A stretch of DNA of 36,969 nucleotides from Clostridia bacterium (GTDB taxonomy: Bacteria; Bacillota; Clostridia; Oscillospirales; Acutalibacteraceae). The position numbers were made by a program, and so were the translations under genes. Positions 6,641 to 11,143 of the stretch are shown here, in pieces. The notes under the pieces were generated by a model that saw only the letters and a program-made list of their open reading frames with translations, ran no database searches and had not been told where the DNA came from. Every line of letters starts with the position of its first letter. The stretch's first letter is position 1. The stretch is taken from NCBI GenBank assembly GCA_017435665.1, contig JAFSEP010000045.1, positions 1 to 36,969 on the forward strand. Reading direction: 5' to 3'.

Positions 6641-6979
6641 CTATGCATTTAGAACCTGACAAAACCTGACCTGCCTCGCGTGCGTGCGCGCGTGTGCGCG
6701 CGAGAACAATATCAGCAGCAATTCGTTTTGTCTATCTATGCTCAGTTCGTCTATGCCGTTTAAATGCTCTCTGAGCCATTGTTTTTCCGTTTTAATCTCT
6801 TCGGCAAGGTTTTTATATATGTATTTTTCAGGGTGCTTTAAACGGTCAATTAAGCGCACATAATGCAACTGAAATTCGCTAAGCGGCACAGTATTGCAAA
6901 ATCTTCCTATAATCAACCTCTTTTCCGGCTCTCCGGGTGTATGGCTTATAATTTCGTAATATGTCATAGATAAAATCAT
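6641..6979 (-). CDS. hypothetical protein with a repeat-encoded His/Ala/Arg tail
   Basis: The protein has 112 aa from ATG 6979, chosen because AGAGG lies five bases upstream; an in-frame start further up at 7120 would overlap the preceding gene. The body is helical (LSEFQLHYVRLIDRLKHPEK) and has no recognised domain. The C-terminal residues SRAHARTHARQVRF are encoded by the 26-nt alternating CG tract at 6677-6702, so the tail reflects DNA composition rather than a known motif. It is the third gene of the operon. Confidence 0.6.
   Translation of the reverse strand: MILSMTYYEIISHTPGEPEKRLIIGRFCNTVPLSEFQLHYVRLIDRLKHPEKYIYKNLAEEIKTEKQWLREHLNGIDELSIDRQNELLLILFSRAHARTHARQVRFCQVLNA
6677..6702. repeat. 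alternating purine-pyrimidine tract, second (26 nt)
   Basis: Twenty-six consecutive bases alternate pyrimidine-purine and consist almost only of CG and TG/CA steps, inside the 3' end of the 112-aa gene. The flanking CTCGCG and CGCGAG can also pair as a hairpin. With the tract at 6295-6310 it brackets the 82-aa gene. Both are candidate Z-DNA segments. Confidence 0.75.
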
Positions 6980-7067
6980 TCCTTCCTCTTGAAAATTCAG
7001 AGCGAATATGTTAAAATATAAATATCCTACTTTCTGCAATTCGTAGGTGAACGTTGCTCTTGTATCT

Positions 7068-7265
7068 TTAAGCGGTAGATACAGGAGCATTTTTCTTTGT
7101 TTCCTCTGCATTAAAGGCAAAATCCGCTATAATCGGGTTTATTTCCTTTAATTCTTCCACAATATCAGCATTTATATTGCCTTCGATAATATCGTCAATG
7201 GCTATATTTGCCTGTATTATGGCTGCAAGCTGTTCAGAGCTTATGTTTACTGTTCGTGTAATCAC
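7068..7265 (-). CDS. small acidic hypothetical protein
   Basis: The protein has 65 aa when begun at GTG 7265, which lies twelve bases after AAAGGAG. An in-frame TTG at 7289 precedes the ribosome binding site and is less likely. The sequence starts MITRTVNISSEQLAAIIQAN and continues with acidic helices (IDDIIEGNINADIVEELKEI). No family is recognised. It is the second gene of the minus-strand operon, with octamer sites at 7103, inside its C-terminal coding region, and at 7302/7313 upstream. Confidence 0.6.
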   Translation of the reverse strand: MITRTVNISSEQLAAIIQANIAIDDIIEGNINADIVEELKEINPIIADFAFNAEETKKNAPVSTA

Positions 7266-7322
7266 TGCCGGTTGTCGCTCCTTTCTCAATATTTTGAACT
7301 GTGCAGAGGTTTCCTCTGCAGA

Positions 7323-7583
7323 TTATGCCGAAACGTTGTGCTTTTTCTCAACCCAATTTTCAATGGTGTTCTTCTGAGCTTCGATTAACGAATGCACGGA
7401 ATATATCAGCGATTCCATTATCGGCGCTCTTTGGCTGAAATATATTGCCTTCCACATTTCGTCTTTGTCAGAGCTTATGTTCTGCAGAGGTGCATCGTCA
7501 AGCTCCTCAAACACTAAACCTAAAAGGTGCAATACTCTTTCAAGCTCAATTCCCATAGTTTCTAAATCGATTGTTTCTTGCAT
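7323..7583 (-). CDS. small hypothetical protein, first gene of the minus-strand operon
   Basis: The protein has 86 aa, is acidic and helical, with no recognised domain. The ATG at 7583 is ten bases after AAAGGAG. A good promoter lies upstream: TTGAAA, 17 bp, TACAAT on the minus strand at 7647-7619. A short section (DEMWKAIYFSQRAPIMESLI) is reminiscent of small phage or ICE proteins that sit beside a Cro-type switch, but I would not name it. It is followed by the 65-, 112- and 82-aa genes in one transcript. Confidence 0.65.
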   Translation of the reverse strand: MQETIDLETMGIELERVLHLLGLVFEELDDAPLQNISSDKDEMWKAIYFSQRAPIMESLIYSVHSLIEAQKNTIENWVEKKHNVSA

Positions 7584-7618
7584 TTGGTTTCATCTCCTTT
7601 CCTTAACCTTGTGAGTAT

Positions 7619-7725
7619 ATTGTACACTAAATTCGTGTGTATTTCAATATGCATTATGCACAATATTTTAGTGTATAATTTGTTAAGTTTGTACACTTGA
7701 CAGAGGTGTATATAAGTGATATAAT
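7619..7725. promoter_or_regulatory. divergent promoters with operator-like repeats
   Basis: The plus-strand promoter is a perfect consensus: TTGACA (7697-7702), 17 bp, TATAAT (7720-7725). It drives the 70-aa regulator. The minus-strand promoter is TTGAAA (complement of 7642-7647), 17 bp, TACAAT (complement of 7619-7624). TACACTAAA (7623-7631) and TTTAGTGTA (7667-7675) are inverted copies, and GTACACTT recurs at 7691. The first copy overlaps the minus -10 box. This looks like a Cro-type switch bound by the 70-aa protein. Confidence 0.75.
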
Positions 7726-7765
7726 GTTACCGTAATGAAGAACAAATATATTTTGAGGTGAAATT

Positions 7766-7978
7766 ATGCCAATAGTTTACAAAATTGATGTATTATCTGC
7801 ATTAAAAGCAGCAGGGTACTCAACATATCGGATAAGGAAAGAACGTCTTTTAGGTGAAGCAACTCTACAGAAGATACGAAACAATGAGCCTGTATCGTGG
7901 GAAAATATCTCAACAATATGCAAACTTCTTAATTGCCAACCGGGTGACATAATGGAGTATGTTGAAGATGAAGGTTAA
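7766..7978 (+). CDS. Cro/C1-type helix-turn-helix regulator
   Basis: The 70-aa protein is essentially one XRE helix-turn-helix domain of the YozG type: AAGYSTYRIRKERLLGEATL is the helix-turn-helix, followed by SWENISTICKLLNCQPGDIM, the typical end of the fold, and YVEDEG. The start ATG is supported by GAGGTG. It is transcribed from a consensus promoter and faces away from the four-gene operon, with shared inverted repeats between them. It probably represses both promoters. A 12-bp octamer palindrome begins two bases after its stop, and a terminator follows. Confidence 0.88.
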   Translation: MPIVYKIDVLSALKAAGYSTYRIRKERLLGEATLQKIRNNEPVSWENISTICKLLNCQPGDIMEYVEDEG

Positions 7979-8017
7979 GCCTCTGCAGAGGATAATATAT
8001 TAAACACAAAGCAAAAC

Positions 8018-8056
8018 CCCGAAAGAGCGTTGCTGCGCTTTTTTCGGGATTTTTTG
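8018..8056 (+). terminator. terminator after the Cro-like gene
   Basis: CCCGAAAGAGCG pairs with CGCTTTTTTCGGG (small bulge) around a short loop and is followed by ATTTTTTG. This is a typical intrinsic terminator 40 bp after the regulator stop codon. Confidence 0.85.
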
Positions 8057-8104
8057 ATAGTTTTAGATAATCAGCAATCGTCAGATAAAAAAACACCTCA
8101 CGTC

Positions 8105-8284
8105 TTATAATTTTTTATATTCTTCCAAATGAGCTGAGTAATATGCTGACATTGTGATGCTCAGTCGCTCTCTCATCCTTTCTTCCATTGCTTTGCGTTC
8201 CTCTGCAGTCAGCTCTGAAAGCGATACGGTTGAACCGTCTTTCCTGATAACATAACAGCTTCCTGTATATTTATTTTTTGCCAC
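8105..8284 (-). CDS. small conserved-type protein of integrative elements (59 aa)
   Basis: This short gene starts at GTG 8284, six bases after GAGGTG, and stops with TAA at 8107-8105. The product begins MAKNKYTGSCYVIRKDGSTV and continues with LSELTAEERKAMEERMRERL and a C-terminal EEYKKL. I recall similar 55-65-aa proteins in many clostridial conjugative and mobilisable elements; their function is not known to me. The start overlaps the end of the excisionase-like gene upstream by 14 bp in another frame, so the two are translated together. One octamer site lies at 8200. Confidence 0.8.
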   Translation of the reverse strand: MAKNKYTGSCYVIRKDGSTVSLSELTAEERKAMEERMRERLSITMSAYYSAHLEEYKKL

Positions 8285-8504
8285 CTATATCACCTCGGTT
8301 TACGTTTTGTTGATTAAACATTTCTCTTATTGCCTGTTTTTCCACACGCCATTCATCAACTACCTTGACTGCAGGTATCTTACCTGCTCTCGCCCATTTT
8401 TGAGCTGTATCGTGCGTGATGTCTAACAATATTGCCACCTGTGATAAGGTGAGAAGAACGGGAAGTTCATCCCAATCACGATAATAAATTATTTTCTTTT
8501 TCAT
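8271..8504 (-). CDS. excisionase-family helix-turn-helix protein
   Basis: The product is 77 aa from ATG 8504; a GTG at 8510 (five bases after AAGGAGG) is an equally possible start and would add two residues. LLTLSQVAILLDITHDTAQK, then WARAGKIPAVKVVDEWRVEK is the standard excisionase/MerR-type domain, with WARAGKIPAVKV and a WRV wing. This is the second excisionase-like protein of the element, transcribed opposite to the first one. The start region lies 34-bp from a 20-bp perfect palindrome at 8538-8557 that may be its operator. A role as recombination directionality factor or as regulator cannot be separated by sequence. Confidence 0.82.
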   Translation of the reverse strand: MKKKIIYYRDWDELPVLLTLSQVAILLDITHDTAQKWARAGKIPAVKVVDEWRVEKQAIREMFNQQNVNRGDIGGKK

Positions 8505-8537
8505 GAGCACATAGTCCTCCTTGATATTATTTTTGTT

Positions 8538-8557
8538 CAATAATAACTTTATTATTG
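8538..8557. promoter_or_regulatory. 20-bp palindrome upstream of the excisionase-like gene
   Basis: CAATAATAA and TTATTATTG are perfect inverted arms separated by CT. The palindrome lies just upstream of the ribosome binding site of the minus-strand gene and is a candidate operator. Confidence 0.5.
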
Positions 8558-8654
8558 ACAAATGGCATTATAATCAATTAAAATAGGTGGTGCAAAGTAC
8601 AAAGTATGGAAAAATAGTTTATTTGCAGAGGATAACGTTAGAAATAGTGTTTTA

Positions 8655-8731
8655 TCAGTGTTTGGCAGATTTTGGCAGATTTTAACCGAGTTTAACAATG
8701 TTGCACAAAATTACAGCAGCAACTTTGTGCA
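8655..8731. repeat. noncoding repeats before the RNA-nuclease module
   Basis: The segment holds two tandem TTTGGCAGAT units, then a TTTAAC repeat around CCGAG, and an 8-bp inverted repeat, TGCACAAA (8702-8709) with TTTGTGCA (8724-8731). No reading frame covers it. It could be a regulatory or origin segment; nothing specific supports either. Confidence 0.4.
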
Positions 8732-8740
8732 GTATTGATA

Positions 8741-8769
8741 TGGAAAAAAGATGATTTTTCGCGTATAAT
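8741..8769 (+). promoter_or_regulatory. promoter for the pseudoknotted leader
   Basis: TGGAAA (8741-8746), 17 bp, TATAAT (8764-8769). The -35 matches only four of six bases, while the -10 is perfect. A start near 8776 would put the 5' end of the RNA exactly at its first paired segment. Confidence 0.55.
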
Positions 8770-8775
8770 ATAGAT

Positions 8776-8955
8776 GAAGATAAGCACCACTATCGCCAAT
8801 CTTCACGGTGCCTATGAAACGATACGCCTTGCTGAGGTGGTGTGCGTTGAGGCTCTGGTAGGGTTTGTACATTGAGCCTGTTCTCGGCTATGACTGAAGT
8901 CAAAAAAATGTACGTTTATTGAAAATATAGGCACTTCGTTATCGGAGTGCCTATA
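8776..8955 (+). ncRNA. candidate structured RNA with two pseudoknots
   Basis: About 180 nt of noncoding DNA separate a promoter from the nuclease gene. Pseudoknot 1: GAAGAT (8776-8781) pairs with ATCTTC (8799-8804), and GCACC in its loop (8784-8788) pairs with GGTGC (8807-8811). Pseudoknot 2: AGGCTC (8850-8855) pairs with GAGCCT (8874-8879), and GTACATT in its loop (8867-8873) pairs with AATGTAC (8907-8913). A perfect 9-bp stem extended by three inner pairs (8927-8938 with 8943-8954) closes the region 19 bp before the nuclease start. It is richer in GC than the gene that follows. It may be an antitoxin RNA or a cis-acting leader; I do not recognise a known RNA family. Confidence 0.55.
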
Positions 8956-8973
8956 AATGTTTATGGAGTTAAA

Positions 8974-9543
8974 ATGAAGGATATTAAAGAGTGTGCAGAG
9001 TTTTATAAGTCATTCTTAAACAAAGACTATATATTTACTCTCGAAGGTGATATTAAGTTTAAAATTTTCTTTGTCAAAGGTAATTTTCATCATTTGCTTG
9101 GATTAGGTAAACTTAAAGACATTGAAGAATTAAACATAGAAAAAAATAAAGCCGATAAAATTTACAAGGACATTCTGTCAGGAGATATTTCTATCGAGAA
9201 AATTGAAAATAGCGTATTTTATTACAAGATACTGAATAGAGTAGAAAACTTTCAAAATATAACGGATTTGCTTGATATAGACAAATGCAAAATCATTATA
9301 GATTTTGACAGAAACCTTTTAGATGACACAAACCTTATAAACACCAAATACATACTCTTTAAACATAAAAATGACGGTTATATACATCTGACTTTAGGGG
9401 ATAAGGGAAAAGGTATTTATCCTGAAACTTTCTTTTATGAAGGCAGCAAAAGATATATAACTGAGCAAGTGTTGTTAGACATCATAGACATAGAGATTGT
9501 TACTCATGCTAAGAAAAAGAAAGAGCTAATAACCTCTGCATAG
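8974..9543 (+). CDS. BECR-fold nuclease, PBECR4-like
   Basis: The product has 189 aa from ATG 8974, preceded at five bases by GGAG; an upstream in-frame GTG at 8947 lies within the hairpin and is unlikely. Motifs match my memory of the phage Barnase-EndoU-ColicinE5/D-RelE-like family 4: KIFFVKGNFHHLLGLGKLKD, KIYKDILSG, NRVENF, then YIHLTL and YPETFFYE near the C-terminus. Proteins of this superfamily are metal-independent ribonucleases, often toxins or polymorphic-toxin domains. The gene is much more AT-rich than its neighbours and contains no octamer until its last codons (TSA-stop at 9533). With the structured leader upstream and a terminator downstream it forms a self-contained module. The enzymatic role is inferred from family resemblance. 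Confidence 0.68.
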   Translation: MKDIKECAEFYKSFLNKDYIFTLEGDIKFKIFFVKGNFHHLLGLGKLKDIEELNIEKNKADKIYKDILSGDISIEKIENSVFYYKILNRVENFQNITDLLDIDKCKIIIDFDRNLLDDTNLINTKYILFKHKNDGYIHLTLGDKGKGIYPETFFYEGSKRYITEQVLLDIIDIEIVTHAKKKKELITSA

Positions 9544-9582
9544 TAAGTCTCTCACCATAGGAGAAGTGCTGAAATGCAGAGC

Positions 9583-9613
9583 AGGTGTCTAATGCCGGCT
9601 AATGTTGACACCT
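9583..9613. repeat. 7-bp inverted repeat with internal direct repeat
   Basis: AGGTGTC (9583-9589) and GACACCT (9607-9613) are inverted, and CTAATG occurs twice between them around a CCGG. It is noncoding, between the nuclease gene and its terminator. The function is unknown. Confidence 0.35.
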
Positions 9614-9623
9614 AACATAAAAC

Positions 9624-9659
9624 AAACCGCTTACCTTATTGCAGAGGTAGGCGGTTTTT
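9624..9659 (+). terminator. terminator after the nuclease gene
   Basis: AAACCGC-TACC pairs with GGTA-GCGGTTT (one bulged mismatch) and is followed by TTTTTG. An octamer copy lies in the loop and the descending arm. Confidence 0.8.
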
Positions 9660-9778
9660 GCTTGTTTGAGCCTCTGCAAGCAACATAAAAAGAAAACGAT
9701 TAACTTTGTGTTTGTAAGATAAAAACACGGATTTACCCCTAAATCCACAAAAATATCAACATTCTGAGGTGTGAGAAA

Positions 9779-10657
9779 ATGACTAATGAAGAAATAATTA
9801 GAGAATTGCAGAGGAACGGCGCATCTGAAAGGCTTATGTCCGAACTGTACAACCAAAACAGAGGTATCATTTACAAAGCGGCTAAAAAGTTTCAGCAAAG
9901 TGCCGATATTGAAGATTTGATGCAAGAGGCATATATAGCATTGGATAGAGCTGTGAAGTGTTATGATTTAGAAAGCGGCTATAAATTCAACACATATCTT
10001 TATCAGGCTTTGATATTTCACTTTGTTTCATACATAGCAACTGCAAGCACATCAATCAGAGTACCCGGACAAGCATATAGCGAAATACTGAAATATAACC
10101 GGCTACAAAAAGAATACCTCTGCAATTATGACCGTGAGCCAACTGCAGAGGAATATAAAAAGGTGTATGGTTGGGATAACGCAAAGTATGAGCTTATTAA
10201 GAATACTTCACGCATACTCAAAACCGTTTCTCTTTATGCGCCATTGAAAACCGATGAAGATTGTACCCTTGCGGACACTATAAAAGATACTTATTGCTTT
10301 GAGGATGATATTGCAGAGGTGGCCGAAAGGGAATATCAGATAAATATTATTCGCAAAGCTGTTGACCGTTTAAGCGATAGCGAGCAGACAATTATCAAAA
10401 AATACTATTTTGAGGGGTTAAACCAAAAGGAAATAGCTGAAATCATAGGAATACCACATCAATTTGTTGCTACAAAGAAGTCCTCTGCAATGCGGCATCT
10501 GAAAGCCGATAAAGATATACGCTGTTTGTATGCATCTTATGAACGGTACGACAGCAAAGCTGCATATCATTACTCAATGCAGAGGTACAACGAAACGTGG
10601 CTTTCATCAGTGGAGTTTATTGCAGAACGTAATATGCTCGACAGCGTGGGTGCATAA
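9779..10657 (+). CDS. sigma-70-family sigma factor carried by the element
   Basis: The product is 292 aa, starting at ATG 9779, seven bases after GAGGTG. Region 2 spans about residues 24-85 (NRGIIYKAAKKF, ADIEDLMQEAYIALDRAV, YKFNTYLYQAL), including the core-RNA-polymerase-binding and -10-recognition helices. Region 3 follows, and region 4 lies at about 199-245 (LSDSEQTIIKKYYFEGLNQK, EIAEIIGIPHQFVATKKSSA), the -35-binding helix-turn-helix. The last 40 residues are unusual and have no known role. The protein would direct host RNA polymerase to promoters unlike the consensus ones seen elsewhere in the element. Five octamer sites occur in the gene in three reading frames (LQR, YLC, TAE/IAE, SSA, MQR). 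Confidence 0.9.
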   Translation: MTNEEIIRELQRNGASERLMSELYNQNRGIIYKAAKKFQQSADIEDLMQEAYIALDRAVKCYDLESGYKFNTYLYQALIFHFVSYIATASTSIRVPGQAYSEILKYNRLQKEYLCNYDREPTAEEYKKVYGWDNAKYELIKNTSRILKTVSLYAPLKTDEDCTLADTIKDTYCFEDDIAEVAEREYQINIIRKAVDRLSDSEQTIIKKYYFEGLNQKEIAEIIGIPHQFVATKKSSAMRHLKADKDIRCLYASYERYDSKAAYHYSMQRYNETWLSSVEFIAERNMLDSVGA

Positions 10658-10687
10658 CCCTCTTGCTATCTCAATAAATGAGCACCA

Positions 10688-10730
10688 AAACACCAAAAAT
10701 TTAAGCAATAAACACCAAATAAACACCAAA
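10688..10730 (+). repeat. AAACACCAAA repeats, right end (probable integrase arm sites)
   Basis: Three exact copies lie at 10688-10697, 10710-10719 and 10721-10730, in the same orientation as the four at the left end, with a partial copy at about 10681. Their place about 70-115 bp inside the attachment repeat mirrors the left end. Confidence 0.65.
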
Positions 10731-10763
10731 ACCAATGTTCAGGCACTTGAGAACAAAAAAATA

Positions 10764-10796
10764 AAAACCCCGAAACCCTTACGGTTTCAAGGTTTT
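10764..10796. terminator. terminator supplied by the element to tRNA-fMet
   Basis: AAAACC-CC-GAAACC pairs with GGTTTC-AA-GGTTTT around CTTAC. On the minus strand it follows the tRNA 3' end by 5 bp and is succeeded by TTTTTATTTTTTTG. The element thus provides a new terminator in place of the one displaced to 2112-2155. On the plus strand it is also weakly functional after the sigma-factor gene. Confidence 0.75.
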
Positions 10797-10800
10797 TCAC

Positions 10801-10876
<76 letters not shown>

Positions 10877-10908
10877 ATATTTACTTTCACTCTCTCAAGT
10901 GCTTAGCT

Positions 10909-10937
10909 ATTATATTATAATTATATCCAAATGTCAA
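10909..10937 (-). promoter_or_regulatory. consensus promoter of tRNA-fMet
   Basis: On the minus strand TTGACA (10937-10932), 17 bp, TATAAT (10914-10909) is a perfect sigma-A promoter. The expected start is about 25 bases before the tRNA 5' end. Confidence 0.9.
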
Positions 10938-11089
10938 TAGTTTTTTCAAAAAATAAGAAAATAAAATTTATAAGGAATTTATCCCTGCATTAACTTTTCG
11001 GATAACAAACGCTACTCCGGGGTTCGATAGCTGTCGTCCAATATTGATGAAGCGCAGGATTATACTCGCCACCTTACCCCGAAACAGAA
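10938..11089. other. AT-rich spacer and possible long stem
   Basis: No reading frame is convincing here. CGGGGT near 11016 and ACCCCG near 11076 are inverted and could close a 60-nt loop. I see no known RNA family or mobile-element signature. Confidence 0.3.
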
Positions 11090-11117
11090 AAGCCGATACG
11101 GAAATACGTATCGGCTT
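11090..11117. terminator. terminator of the amino-acid dehydrogenase gene
   Basis: AAGCCGATACG (11090-11100) pairs perfectly with CGTATCGGCTT (11107-11117) around a 6-nt loop. On the minus strand TTTTCTGTTT follows. It ends the gene at 11144. Confidence 0.85.
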
Positions 11118-11143
11118 CGGATTTATCTGCTGTTTTCAGCTTA

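Larger units (their letters stand above)
2414..10585. repeat. dispersed octamer TGCAGAGG / CCTCTGCA, 34 sites
   Basis: CCTCTGCA starts at 2414, 2617, 3160, 3481, 3574, 4877, 5194, 5317, 6508, 7103, 7313, 8200, 9533, 9671, 10117 and 10482. TGCAGAGG starts at 2438, 3388, 4422, 5177, 5624, 5744, 6539, 7302, 7483, 8624, 9640, 9807, 10144, 10312 and 10578. The two fuse into the 12-bp palindrome CCTCTGCAGAGG at 3355, 6358 and 7980. Chance would give well under one site in 8.7 kb. Sites fall in coding and noncoding DNA alike. Outside the element I found only 12756, 20160, 35675 and 36086. The function is unknown. Confidence 0.93.

Noticed and set aside
3355-7991. Octamer explained as PstI sites (CTGCAG)
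   Set aside because: Most copies lack the full CTGCAG palindrome; the conserved unit is TGCAGAGG, so selection on that restriction site does not explain it.
8927-8954. The closing hairpin as an ordinary intrinsic terminator
   Set aside because: No U-tract follows it and a gene starts 19 bp later, so full termination there is unlikely; attenuation remains possible.
8947-8973. Upstream GTG as start of the nuclease
   Set aside because: It lies within the paired arm of the closing hairpin; the ATG at 8974 has GGAG at the right distance.
2414-10585. Octamer repeats as a CRISPR array
   Set aside because: The repeats are 8 bp, irregularly spaced, in both orientations and within genes; no leader or cas genes are present.
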